A program made the translations under genes and the position numbers. From Acidobacteriaceae bacterium (GTDB lineage Bacteria; Acidobacteriota; Terriglobia; Terriglobales; Acidobacteriaceae), in NCBI GenBank assembly GCA_025934135.1, contig JAICYR010000002.1, forward strand, positions 1 to 61,080: a DNA stretch of 61,080 bases, in the 5' to 3' direction. Below the pieces are notes generated by a model. That model was given only the letters and a program-made list of their open reading frames with translations, searched no databases and was not told the origin of the DNA. This document shows positions 7,671 to 17,059 of the stretch, piece after piece. Numbering within the stretch: the stretch's first letter is position 1; each line of letters opens with the position of its first letter.

Positions 7671-8612
7671 CTAGTAGTTCGCTCCGCTCATCACCGCCAC
7701 GGCCTTCCCATATGCCCCAAGCTCCGCCCCATGGAACATCACCGCCGCCGTCGTCACCGCCCCACTCGGCTCCGCCTTCACCCCGGCGGACTCAAGTACC
7801 CCCATGGCCTCCTGAATCTCACCCTCAGACACCGTAAGGATGTCGTCCACAAATGTCCGAATGCACTCGAAATTCAGTTCTCCCAGGCTCTGCGTCCGCA
7901 GCCCGTCGCAAATCGTGCGCGTCGTCTTTTCCGCCGGCCACGTCACCAGCCTGCCCGTCCGGAAGCTCTCCCGCGCATCGCCCGCCAACTCCGGCTCTAC
8001 GCCAATCACGCGCGCATTCGGATTCAGATACTTCACCGCCGCCGCCACCCCGCTCAGCAACCCTCCGCCGCTCACCGGAGCAAGCACTAGATCCACATCC
8101 GGCATGTCTTCCACTATCTCCAGCCCACACGTCCCCTGCCCGGCAATAATCGCGGCATCGTCATAAGGAGGCACAACCGCATACCCAAACTCCGCCGCCA
8201 ACTCCTCCGCTTTCTGCTTCCGCTCCGCGCTCGCCGGCCCCACCACAACAATCTCGGCGCCCAGCGCTTCCGTCGCCCTTCGCTTCTTCTCCGACGCATT
8301 CCCCGGCATCACCACCACTGCCTCCACCCCCAGCGCCCGCGCCGCATACGCCACCCCCTGCGCATGATTGCCGCTCGAATACGTAATCACACCGCGCCCC
8401 CGCTCCTCCGCCGGCAACTGCGCAATCTTGTTGTAGGCCCCGCGCAGCTTAAAGCTGCCCGTAGCCTGCAACCCCTCATTTTTGATAAAAATTTTGCCCG
8501 GCACTCCCGGTATCTCAACCCGCACCAAAGGAGTCCGCACCGCCACGCCGGAAAGCCGTTCCGCCGCCGCCCGAATCTCATTCAAAGTGACCGAGGAGTC
8601 CGTGATTGCCAT
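7671..8612 (-). CDS. Threonine/serine dehydratase (PLP enzyme)
   Basis: This 313-residue fold-type II PLP enzyme deaminates threonine or serine to a 2-oxo acid. The PLP lysine is in GSFKLRGAYNK (about residue 55), the Asn-containing SSGNHAQG loop is at about 80-87, and the glycine-rich phosphate loop is SGGGLLSG. It lacks a C-terminal ACT regulatory domain, so it resembles the short catabolic or racemase-like type rather than feedback-controlled IlvA. Serine racemase activity cannot be excluded. RNase J lies just upstream on the same strand, about 70 bases away. Confidence 0.88.
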   Translation of the reverse strand: MAITDSSVTLNEIRAAAERLSGVAVRTPLVRVEIPGVPGKIFIKNEGLQATGSFKLRGAYNKIAQLPAEERGRGVITYSSGNHAQGVAYAARALGVEAVVVMPGNASEKKRRATEALGAEIVVVGPASAERKQKAEELAAEFGYAVVPPYDDAAIIAGQGTCGLEIVEDMPDVDLVLAPVSGGGLLSGVAAAVKYLNPNARVIGVEPELAGDARESFRTGRLVTWPAEKTTRTICDGLRTQSLGELNFECIRTFVDDILTVSEGEIQEAMGVLESAGVKAEPSGAVTTAAVMFHGAELGAYGKAVAVMSGANY

Positions 8613-8683
8613 CTCAACCAGCCCCGCGCACGACCCGGGCTACCAGCTCAACGCTTCTTAGCTGCCCGCTTTTTAGCTACCCG

Positions 8684-10342
8684 CTATATCTCGAGAATCA
8701 CCGGCATAATCAGCGGACGCCGGCTCGAATTTTTCTGGATATACCGCTTCAAATCAATCCGGATTTTTTCCTTAATGACCCCGTAGTCGGCTTTCTCCTC
8801 CGCGCTTGACCCGTCCAGCGTCTTCGCCACCACTTGCCGCGCCGACTCGATCAATTCCTCGTCGGCTACGAATCCGCGCGTAAATACATCCGGTTGCCGC
8901 TCCACTTTGCCCGTCTGCTTGTTGATAGTCAGAATCGGCAGCACAATCCCGTCTTCCGACAAGTGCCTCCGGTCGCGGATCACCAGGTCCTCCACCACGT
9001 CCGCCGCCGAACCCGAATCGATGCACACACGCCCCGCCGTCACCTTGCCCGCCTTGCTCGCATTCGCGCGGTCCAGTTCCAACACGTCGCCGTTCTCGAT
9101 CACCAGCGCCAGGTCCACCACGCCCACGCTCTGCGCCAGTTCGGCATGTTTCCTCAAGTGACGGTAATCCCCATGCACCGGAATAAAAAACTTCGGCTTC
9201 AGCAAATTAATCATCAGCCGCTGCTCTTCCTGGCTCGCATGCCCGCTTACATGGATCAGTCCCGACGCGCCATCGTCATAAATCACTTGCGCGTCCCGCC
9301 GATACAAATGGTCGATCACCCGGTAAATGCTCTTCTCATTTCCCGGAATCACCCTCGAACTCAGCACCACCGTATCGCCCGGCAATATCCGTGCATGCTT
9401 GTGGTTGTCCACCGCCGCCCGGCTCAGCGCGCTCATCGGCTCGCCCTGTGTTCCACTGATCAGCACCATTACTTGTTCCGGAGCGTGGTCCGCAATCTGC
9501 CCCGGATGAATCAGCAGCCCCGGCGGAACATCCAGATAGCCCAGGTCCTGTGCCACCTCCGACGACTCCACCATCGAGCGCCCCACCACCGCGACCTTGC
9601 GTCCATGCGCCCGCGCCAGGTCCATCGCAATCCGTATCCGGTAAATGGACGACGAAAAGCAGCTAAAGAACAGCTTCTTCTTCGTGCGCGAAAAAAGCTC
9701 GTCCAGACGCGGCTTGACTGACCACTCGCTCGGCGTATACCCCGGCCTGTCCACATTGGTCGAGTCCTGCAGCAGCGCCAGCACGCCGCGCTTACCGTAC
9801 TCCGCGAACCGATGCAGATCAAACGCTTTCCCATCCGGCGGCGACAGGTCAATCTTGAAGTCGCCCGTATGTACAATCACGCCCACCGGAGTCTCAATGG
9901 CCAGCGCCACGCAGTCCACCAGGCTGTGCGTCACCCGAATCGGTTCAATCGTGAACGGCCCCAGCCCAAACTTCGCTCCCGGAACAATCTCAATCAGTTC
10001 CGAGTCATCCAGCATCTTGTGCTCTTCGAGCTTGTTTTCCACATATGCCAGCGTGAACTCCGTCCCATACACCGGAACATTCAGTTCAGACAGAATCCAC
10101 GGCAGCCCACCAATGTGGTCCTCATGCCCGTGCGTCAGAATAATCCCGCGCACGTGTTCTTTGTTCTCGATCAGGTAAGAAATGTCCGGGACAACAACAT
10201 CCACGCCCAGCAGTTCCGACTCTGGAAACATCAACCCGGCGTCGATCACAATAATGTCGTCGTGCCAGCGGACGGCCAGGCAATTCATGCCAAATTCGCC
10301 CAGCCCACCCAGCGGAATAATCTGTAATTTTGAGTCAGCCAT
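8684..10342 (-). CDS. rnj: Ribonuclease J
   Basis: This 552-residue metallo-beta-lactamase/beta-CASP nuclease functions in RNA decay and 5'-end maturation. HGHEDHIGG at residues 71-79 supplies metal ligands, VHTGDFKID gives the next motif, and the beta-CASP part includes SGTQGEP and HVSGHASQEE. The family-typical C-terminal domain ends in LIMPVILEI. Length and motif order match bacterial RNase J throughout. Confidence 0.96.
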   Translation of the reverse strand: MADSKLQIIPLGGLGEFGMNCLAVRWHDDIIVIDAGLMFPESELLGVDVVVPDISYLIENKEHVRGIILTHGHEDHIGGLPWILSELNVPVYGTEFTLAYVENKLEEHKMLDDSELIEIVPGAKFGLGPFTIEPIRVTHSLVDCVALAIETPVGVIVHTGDFKIDLSPPDGKAFDLHRFAEYGKRGVLALLQDSTNVDRPGYTPSEWSVKPRLDELFSRTKKKLFFSCFSSSIYRIRIAMDLARAHGRKVAVVGRSMVESSEVAQDLGYLDVPPGLLIHPGQIADHAPEQVMVLISGTQGEPMSALSRAAVDNHKHARILPGDTVVLSSRVIPGNEKSIYRVIDHLYRRDAQVIYDDGASGLIHVSGHASQEEQRLMINLLKPKFFIPVHGDYRHLRKHAELAQSVGVVDLALVIENGDVLELDRANASKAGKVTAGRVCIDSGSAADVVEDLVIRDRRHLSEDGIVLPILTINKQTGKVERQPDVFTRGFVADEELIESARQVVAKTLDGSSAEEKADYGVIKEKIRIDLKRYIQKNSSRRPLIMPVILEI

Positions 10343-10468
10343 CGAAACTACGATGCTATCAGGTGTACGGCCACCATCAAAGCCGATTAGCTCAAACTGC
10401 CGAAGGTTGCCCCAGTGTAGTCATATTTGCGTCCCTTCGCAGCGCCAGTACTGCGCATCAATCTATCT

Positions 10469-10876
10469 ATGGACAGAACGCATCGGCCCTGCTTTCTCGT
10501 TGTTGACCGCGAATACTCCGGCAGCATTTCGACCCGCAAACTTGTCATTGAAACCGCGAAGTTCAACGTTCTCACCGCCTACAGTGTCGCCGAGGCACTT
10601 ACCACTCTCAGGAGATTCCCCGCGGTCGATGGAATCGTGGTGGACGCCGAAATGCCGGAGATGCCCTGCCCCGACCTCGTCCGCTCTCTCAAGCATCTAG
10701 CGCCTTCCGTCCCCGTCATTATCGTCCACCGGCCACTCAGTGAGCCTTGCAACGGGGCCGAATATCAGCTCGACACTTTCGACCCCAAGCAGTTGCTCGG
10801 CCTGCTGCAAAGCCTCTGCCCCGAACAGGCGAAGGCTGTCGAAGAGCGGAACGAATCGTTGAAAGCACAGGAATAG
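10469..10876 (+). CDS. Stand-alone degenerate receiver-domain protein
   Basis: This is a single REC-like domain of about 135 residues. The acidic site FLVVDRE and the phospho-acceptor region GIVVDAEMPEM are present, so one Asp could be phosphorylated. The conserved Lys that normally follows is missing: the sequence there reads IIVHRPLSE. It may be a phosphate sink or a signalling adaptor. The ATG at 10469 begins the domain properly, whereas the track start at 10427 adds 14 residues without support. No kinase is adjacent. Confidence 0.7.
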   Translation: MDRTHRPCFLVVDREYSGSISTRKLVIETAKFNVLTAYSVAEALTTLRRFPAVDGIVVDAEMPEMPCPDLVRSLKHLAPSVPVIIVHRPLSEPCNGAEYQLDTFDPKQLLGLLQSLCPEQAKAVEERNESLKAQE

Positions 10877-10993
10877 TCTTGCCTCGTATTTTTTCGCTCC
10901 AGCCGCGAGTGGCTCATTCAGGCTATAATCCTCCTGCCTGGTCCCCGCCCGGCGCCGCGCCCTTCCACTCCACATCAGGGCGGAGGACACCCA

Positions 10994-12919
10994 ATGTGCG
11001 GAATTGCCGCGCTGTTTTCACGCCGTGATCCGGTTTCTGCCGCGACGATTGAGCGCGCCACGCGGAGCCTGCACCATCGCGGCCCAGATGGCCAGCGCCA
11101 CTGGATATCCCCGGACCGCCGCGTCGCACTGGGCCATGCGCGCCTCAGCATTATTGACCTCGCTACCGGCGACCAGCCCATCGCCAGTGAGGATGGACGC
11201 ACACACATCATCGTCAACGGCGAGCTCTACGGATATGAAGCCATCCAGCGCGAACTGGAAGCATCCGGCCACCATCTTCGCACCCGGTCCGACAGCGAAA
11301 TTGCCCTCCATCTGTACGAAGACCTTGGTCCCGAATGTCTTCACAAGCTGCGCGGCGAGTTCGCGTTCGTTCTCTGGGATGAAACCAACCGGACCCTTTT
11401 CGCCGCACGCGACCGCTTCGGAATCAAGCCCCTGTTTTACGCGATTCACAATGACACCCTTTATTTCGCTTCCGAGGTCAAGGCGCTCTTCGCTGCCGGC
11501 GTGCCCGCCCGCTGGGACGCCGAGTCCGTCTACCACTCCATCGAGGGCGGTAGCCACCAGTCGCGCACGCTCTACGACGGAGTCTTCCAGGTCCCGCCCG
11601 GCCACTATCTCATCGCCACCGGGAAGCACCTCCAGATTCACCAATACTGGGATTTCAACTATCCCGCCGCCGATCACGCCCCGCTTCGCTCGGACGCCGA
11701 TTACGCCGCCGAGGTTCGCCACGCGCTGGAAGAAGCTGTTCGCATACGCCTCCGCGCCGATGTGCCTGTCGGTTGCTATCTCAGCGGCGGACTCGACTCC
11801 TGTGCTGTCCTCGGCCTCGCCGCCAAACATCACGCCGATCCCATTCGCGCCTTCTCCCTCACCTTCGACCACCCTGACTACGACGAAGAGAAGCAGGCGA
11901 AGGAAATGGCTGCCAAAGCCAACGCGGAGTTCCACCCTATTCCCATCCGCCAGGATGACCTCGCCGACAACCTTCCCGGAGCAATCCTGCAGTCGGAAAC
12001 CTTCTGCATCAATGCTCATGGCGTAGCCAAGTACGTTCTCAGCCGCGCCGTCCACAATGCCGGATACAAGGTCGTGCTCACCGGCGAAGGTTCCGATGAG
12101 ATCCTCGCCGGATATCCCCACTTCCGCCGCGACATGCTGCTCTACAACCGCAACGGACAGGACCCAGCCCAAATAGCCGCGCTACTCAGCAACCTGGAAA
12201 AGCTCAACCCTGTGTCGCGCGGCCTGCTGATGCCCGACGGCGATGCCCGTCCGCTCGAAAACGTTCAGCGCGTGCTTGGCTTTATCCCGTCCTGGATTGA
12301 AACCTTCTCCGCGCGCGCCGCCAAAATGCAGACCCTGCTCGCGCCCGACTTCACCGCGGAATACGGTGGCCGTGAGAGCTACCAACCTCTATTCAGCGGC
12401 CTCGACATTCGCAAGCAGCTCACAGGCCGCGACCCTGTGCATCAATCCCTGTATCTCTGGGCAAAGACGCTGCTGCCCAACTACATCCTCACCGTCCTCG
12501 GCGACCGCATGGAGATGGCCCACTCCGTTGAAGGCCGTGTGCCCTTTCTAGACCACCACCTCGTCGAAGTCATCTGCTCCCAACCCGTAAGCCAGAAGAT
12601 CCACGGCACCACCGAAAAATACGTCCTCCGCGAAGCCACCCGCGACGTCATCACCGACACGGTCTACCGCCGCCAGAAGCACCCATTTGTCAGCCCGCCT
12701 GCAACGCTGAATCCCAAACAAAAGCTCAGCGCGTTCGTCAACGATACTCTGCGCGGATCGGCCCTGACAGCCATCCCTTTTTTCAATCAGAAAAATGTCG
12801 TCGGTTTGCTCGACCGGGTTGGCACAATGGACGAAGGCGCGCGCGTAGCTTACGACCAGGTCCTCATGCTCCTCGTCAGCGCCTGTACCCTGCAAACAGG
12901 ACTAAAGCTGGAAGCATAA
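10994..12919 (+). CDS. asnB: Glutamine-hydrolysing asparagine synthase
   Basis: This 641-residue enzyme converts aspartate to asparagine with glutamine and ATP. It starts MCGIAALF, so Cys2 is exposed as the N-terminal nucleophile. The Ntn glutaminase domain continues through HHRGPDGQ, GHARLSIID and the NGELYG motif. The synthetase domain has the ATP loop VGCYLSGGLDSCAV (about residue 260) and GEGSDEILAGY. Extended N-terminal glutaminase/synthetase proteins of this length also occur in exopolysaccharide or peptide clusters, but none is seen here. Confidence 0.93.
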   Translation: MCGIAALFSRRDPVSAATIERATRSLHHRGPDGQRHWISPDRRVALGHARLSIIDLATGDQPIASEDGRTHIIVNGELYGYEAIQRELEASGHHLRTRSDSEIALHLYEDLGPECLHKLRGEFAFVLWDETNRTLFAARDRFGIKPLFYAIHNDTLYFASEVKALFAAGVPARWDAESVYHSIEGGSHQSRTLYDGVFQVPPGHYLIATGKHLQIHQYWDFNYPAADHAPLRSDADYAAEVRHALEEAVRIRLRADVPVGCYLSGGLDSCAVLGLAAKHHADPIRAFSLTFDHPDYDEEKQAKEMAAKANAEFHPIPIRQDDLADNLPGAILQSETFCINAHGVAKYVLSRAVHNAGYKVVLTGEGSDEILAGYPHFRRDMLLYNRNGQDPAQIAALLSNLEKLNPVSRGLLMPDGDARPLENVQRVLGFIPSWIETFSARAAKMQTLLAPDFTAEYGGRESYQPLFSGLDIRKQLTGRDPVHQSLYLWAKTLLPNYILTVLGDRMEMAHSVEGRVPFLDHHLVEVICSQPVSQKIHGTTEKYVLREATRDVITDTVYRRQKHPFVSPPATLNPKQKLSAFVNDTLRGSALTAIPFFNQKNVVGLLDRVGTMDEGARVAYDQVLMLLVSACTLQTGLKLEA

Positions 12920-12991
12920 GTGCGAAGCGGGCGCCGGGTTGCTGCGCAGGAACTGCTACAATTTTGCGATCAATCGTGGAGACCCAATCGC

Positions 12992-13414
12992 ATGCGTAAC
13001 CAATCCATCGGTCTTCTTGTTCTCCGCATCCTTGTCGGCTGGGTCTTCATTTCAGAAGGCATTCAGAAGCTCTATTTCCCCGGAACCCTCGGCGTCGCCC
13101 GCTTCGCTAAAATCGGGATCCCCGACCCCGGCTTCTCCGCTCCCTTCGTTGGCGGCGTCGAGATCGTCTTCGGAGTGCTGGTTCTGCTCGGAATCTACAC
13201 CGTCTGGGCTTGCATCCCTCTGCTGGCCGTCATCTGCACCGCCATTGCTACCACCAAGATTCCCTACTTTATCCACCACGGTGCCTGGGCCGCCCTGCAC
13301 GAGAGCCGAACCGACATCTCGATGCTCCTCGGCCTCATCGCCATCCTCTTACTCGGCCCGGGACTGCTCTCCCTCGACGCCCGCCGCCGTCGCACGACTC
13401 AGCCCATCCGCTGA
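12992..13414 (+). CDS. DoxX-family membrane protein
   Basis: This protein of about 140 residues has four membrane helices. The N-terminal LRILVGWVFISEGIQKL motif and the GVEIVFGVLVLLGIYT helix are typical of DoxX/SURF4-like proteins, which are poorly understood and sometimes linked to thiol or respiratory stress. The ATG at 12992 is preferred because GGAGA lies nine bases upstream; the upstream 24 codons of the track ORF are not membrane-like. Confidence 0.8.
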   Translation: MRNQSIGLLVLRILVGWVFISEGIQKLYFPGTLGVARFAKIGIPDPGFSAPFVGGVEIVFGVLVLLGIYTVWACIPLLAVICTAIATTKIPYFIHHGAWAALHESRTDISMLLGLIAILLLGPGLLSLDARRRRTTQPIR

Positions 13415-13528
13415 CCCACCGCTCCTTTGAATAGAACCTGATCCACTCCTGGCCCCGCGACCAGCGGGAGCGCCTTAACGGATTGATCCAAAGAGGCGCG
13501 AAGCGCGTTCGCCTGGACGGCCAGTCCC

Positions 13529-14374
13529 CTAGCGCAGCAGTTCTTCCAGTGCCGAGCTCAACTCTGTCTTCTCGTCCCGGTACTTCACAATCACCGGAGT
13601 GTAAACACTCAACCCCCACTCCTCAGCCTTGCCCTTATGCACTGCCCGCGCTCCCGGAACCACCACCGCACCTTCCGGAATCACCAGCGGCTTTTCGCCC
13701 TCGGCGCGCAGCACTTCGCCTTTCACCACGTCATACACCGGAGTCCCCCGCGTCAGCACCGTTCCCGCCGCCAGCACCGCCCGCTTCCGCACGATAGTGC
13801 CCTCATACACGCCGCAGTTGCCGCCCACCAGCACATCATCTTCCAGAATCACCGGACTCGCATTCACCGGCTCCAGCACGCCACCCACCTGCGCCGCCGC
13901 GCTCAGGTGAACTCGCTTGCCAATCTGCGCGCAACTCCCCACCAACGCGTGCGAATCCACCATCGTGCCCTCGTCCACATACGCGCCCACGTTCACGTAC
14001 ATGGGAGGCATGCACACTACGCCCTTCGCCACATACGCCCCGGCCCGCACCGACGATCCGCCCGGAACCACCCGCACGCCCTCTTCCGCCGTGAACCGCC
14101 GCGCCGGATACGTGTGCTTGTCAACGAACGATAGTCCATCGCCCGACGTCGTCAGCGACCCCAGCCGAAACCCCAGCAGGATCCCCTGTTTCACCCACGC
14201 ATTCACCCGCCAACCCGTCGGCGAATCAGCGTCCGGTTCCGCCGCGCGAACCACGCCCTTTTCCAGCGCCTCGCGCAGGTTTTCAAATGCGACCATCGCG
14301 CCTGAGTCACCCACAACGGCCACACCGGACGCAAAATACTCCTCAATTTTCAGGGAAAGATCTTCTCGACTCAC
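13529..14374 (-). CDS. dapD: Tetrahydrodipicolinate N-succinyltransferase
   Basis: This 281-residue enzyme of the succinylase branch of lysine and diaminopimelate synthesis has a helical N-terminal part, then a left-handed beta helix of hexapeptide repeats (about residues 105-230) with [39 protein letters not shown] and [14 protein letters not shown]. This is the DapD signature. It supplies precursors for peptidoglycan as well as lysine. It is monocistronic here. Confidence 0.95.
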   Translation of the reverse strand: MSREDLSLKIEEYFASGVAVVGDSGAMVAFENLREALEKGVVRAAEPDADSPTGWRVNAWVKQGILLGFRLGSLTTSGDGLSFVDKHTYPARRFTAEEGVRVVPGGSSVRAGAYVAKGVVCMPPMYVNVGAYVDEGTMVDSHALVGSCAQIGKRVHLSAAAQVGGVLEPVNASPVILEDDVLVGGNCGVYEGTIVRKRAVLAAGTVLTRGTPVYDVVKGEVLRAEGEKPLVIPEGAVVVPGARAVHKGKAEEWGLSVYTPVIVKYRDEKTELSSALEELLR

Positions 14375-14586
14375 AACCGGAGTCTACCAGAGGCATTAGA
14401 TTGCTTCCGCAGTGCAGGCAGCGAGCCGATTCAGTCGAACTCACGCGCGTACATCCGTCGTGTCATCGGTCGGGCCACGGATACTGTAGCAGTGTGGAAG
14501 CGGAAGAGGGCTTTATCCTCTTTCGATTCCACACCCGCCCGTCCGGCAAGGACCGCCCGCCGCGCAGGCGCCGCCAGAGGCCAACC

Positions 14587-15489
14587 TCACTCGCGCCCCG
14601 CGGCCGTCCCCGCTCCAATCACCGCCATCGCCGGATCTTCCGGCAGCACTTCGAGCGAATAGCTCTGCATGGGGCTCATCTTCACCATCTGATACAACAA
14701 TTCCTTCAGCCGCGCCAGGTCCAGCCTGCCAATCTCGCGCCCTGTGAAGTAGAACCGCCCCGACCCTTCCAGATGAATCATCGAAGCGGTCGCCGCCGCC
14801 AGTGCCCTGTGCCACAGGTCTACGAAATTGGCGCAGCGACGGTCGCCTTTTCGCGCGTGCTCGAAAATTTCGTGCGGCTCCATGTCCATAAACCGCAGCC
14901 GCATCGCGCGATACCCCATGATTCCCTCCAGATGCCCCTTGCCGCCGCACCCGCAGTAGTTCTCTTTAGGATCGAGCGTCACCACCATATGGCCGCCCTC
15001 TAAAGGGCAGTCCGACGTGGGAAACTTTCCATATCCAATCCCGTTCCCAATCGTCCATACCCGAATCATCCGGTCCAGGTGCCCGCGCGTTGCCGCCAGT
15101 CCCGCCGCAACCGCGTCCGCGTCGTTCATCGCGCATACCGGATACTGGAGTCCCCGCTCCGCCAGCCCGCCGCGAATCGCCTCCTCTACCCTTGTGCCCT
15201 TCAGTTGCGGAAGATTCGGCGAGTCCTCCACCACTCCACTGCGAATCATCCCCGGCAGCGCCACGCCAACCGCCTGTACTCCCGAACCTTTCGGAGCCAG
15301 CGTCGCAATCTCGTCGCAAATCATCTCCCACAGCGAGTCCGCCGGAGTCTCCACCAGCGGCCCATTCTCTTCCGCATCCCCTTCCGGATGCTCGGGAAAC
15401 TGCCGCAGCTCGCCCGCGATCTTATGGTCCTCAATCAGTCCGGCCGCAATCCGGTCTGTCATCACTACGCCGACGGTCTTTGCCATCAC
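14587..15489 (-). CDS. ROK-family sugar kinase-like protein
   Basis: This 300-residue ROK-fold protein contains NDADAVAAGL, IGNGIGYG and the ROK zinc motif EGGHMVV...CGCGGKGHLE. The active-site Asp is in MNDAD. Family members phosphorylate glucose or other hexoses, or act as regulators, but there is no DNA-binding N-terminus here. The N-terminal phosphate loop (VVMTDRIAAGLI) is unusual compared with DIGGT in canonical glucokinases, so substrate and activity are uncertain. The gene follows sthA by only 15 bases on the same strand and is probably co-transcribed. Confidence 0.8.
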   Translation of the reverse strand: MMAKTVGVVMTDRIAAGLIEDHKIAGELRQFPEHPEGDAEENGPLVETPADSLWEMICDEIATLAPKGSGVQAVGVALPGMIRSGVVEDSPNLPQLKGTRVEEAIRGGLAERGLQYPVCAMNDADAVAAGLAATRGHLDRMIRVWTIGNGIGYGKFPTSDCPLEGGHMVVTLDPKENYCGCGGKGHLEGIMGYRAMRLRFMDMEPHEIFEHARKGDRRCANFVDLWHRALAAATASMIHLEGSGRFYFTGREIGRLDLARLKELLYQMVKMSPMQSYSLEVLPEDPAMAVIGAGTAAGRE

Positions 15490-15504
15490 ATCCCCCTCGC
15501 CGCT

Positions 15505-16902
15505 TCAGCTTTCAAACCGCGCCAGCCGGTTGATCCCGTTAAACGCCGCCGCCTTATAGCATTCCGCCAGCGTCGGATAGTTAAATACCGTGTTGATAAA
15601 GTAGTCCACCGCGCCGCCCAGCACCATCACCGCCTGGCCAATATGGACCAGCTCCGCCGCGCCTTCGCCAATAATATGCACGCCCAGAATCTTTCGCGTC
15701 TCGCGATGAAAAATCAGCTTCAGCCTTCCCGTCGTGTCGCCCCGAATCTGCCCCCGCGCAATTTCGCGGTAATAGGCCACGCCCACCTCATACGGAACAT
15801 CCTCTTCCGTCAACTGCTCTTCCGTCTTCCCAATAAACGAAATCTCAGGAATCGTATAAATCCCATACGGATAAAAACTCGGGTTCGACTGCACGCCCTC
15901 ATCACCAAAAGCGCGCTCCACCGCGACCCGCCCCTGCTCCATCGAAACCGAAGCCAGGCTCGGAAACCCAATCACATCTCCGACGGCGAAAATATGCGGA
16001 ACCTTTGTCCGAAAATCCTTGTCCACCGGAATCCGCCCGCGCGCATCAGCCTCAATCCCGGCCGCAGTCAGGTTCAACTCATCGATGTTCCCCTGCCGTC
16101 CCACCGCGTACAGCAGCGCGTCGCCGGAAATCCGCTTCTTGCTCTCCAGATTCGCCACCACCGTCCCATCAGCAAGCTCCTCCACGCTCTCCACTTCTTC
16201 ATGCAGACGCATTGTCACGCGGCTGTCCCGCAGGTGATAGCTCAGCGCCTCCACAATCTCCTGATCTGCAAACTCCAGCAGCCTGGGCCTCTTCTCCACC
16301 AGTGTTACCCTCACGCCCAGCGCCGCAAACATACATGTGTACTCCACGCCAATCACGCCGCCGCCCACCACAATCAGTGTCTTCGGTAGCGCCTGCAAGT
16401 CCAGAATCTGATCGCTATTAATAATGTTCCGCCCGTTGATCGGAACCTTTGGAGAACTCGCCGGCTTTGTACCCACCGCGATTACAATCTTCTCCGCCTC
16501 GAAGAGGCTTTCTCCGCCTGGCGCGCAGACCTTCAGGTGATGGTCATCCACAAAGGTCGCCACGCCCGTCACCACGTCCACGCCGTTGCGTGAAAGCTGC
16601 GCCTCCGTCACATCCACTTCCGTCTTGATCACGTGCTGCACACGAAAGGCAAGATCAGACATCGTGATCTTTTCCTTCACGCGATAATTCCTCCCGTAAC
16701 TCGAGCGGTAGTTGTAGCCCGAGAGATGCAGCACCGCTTCCCGCATCGTCTTGCTGGGAATTGTGCCCGTGTTGATGCACACTCCTCCCACCACGTTCCG
16801 CATCTCCACCAGGGCCACTTTCTTGCCCTTCTTCACCGCCGAAACCGCCGCCCGCTGCCCCGACGGCCCCGATCCAATCACCAGCAAATCGTATTGAGCC
16901 AT
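15505..16902 (-). CDS. sthA: Si-specific NAD(P)+ transhydrogenase
   Basis: This 465-residue soluble flavoprotein of the pyridine nucleotide-disulfide oxidoreductase family exchanges hydride between NADPH and NAD+. The FAD loop VIGSGPSGQRAA is at residues 8-19. The segment VGGVCINTGTIPSKTMREA shows the SthA hallmark: the first redox Cys is at residue 42, while the second is replaced by Thr. The second nucleotide loop is VVGGGVIGVEY. The C-terminal dimerisation domain ends in NYPTLAECYKAAAFNG. Confidence 0.95.
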   Translation of the reverse strand: MAQYDLLVIGSGPSGQRAAVSAVKKGKKVALVEMRNVVGGVCINTGTIPSKTMREAVLHLSGYNYRSSYGRNYRVKEKITMSDLAFRVQHVIKTEVDVTEAQLSRNGVDVVTGVATFVDDHHLKVCAPGGESLFEAEKIVIAVGTKPASSPKVPINGRNIINSDQILDLQALPKTLIVVGGGVIGVEYTCMFAALGVRVTLVEKRPRLLEFADQEIVEALSYHLRDSRVTMRLHEEVESVEELADGTVVANLESKKRISGDALLYAVGRQGNIDELNLTAAGIEADARGRIPVDKDFRTKVPHIFAVGDVIGFPSLASVSMEQGRVAVERAFGDEGVQSNPSFYPYGIYTIPEISFIGKTEEQLTEEDVPYEVGVAYYREIARGQIRGDTTGRLKLIFHRETRKILGVHIIGEGAAELVHIGQAVMVLGGAVDYFINTVFNYPTLAECYKAAAFNGINRLARFES

Positions 16903-17059
16903 ACTCTCCGAAAACTTCTACTCGTAGATGCCACCACGCGCTATCTTAACTCTAAGCGTTCACCGTCAAATGATCTCTCCGCACCCAATCAACACCCGAT
17001 TCCCAAAAACGAATGGACATCATCCTCCTAATCCCTCAACGCCCTAATCCCTAACTACG

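Noticed and set aside
15079-16389. 436-codon plus-strand ORF opposite sthA and the ROK gene
   Set aside because: It is an antisense shadow spanning two well-supported genes.
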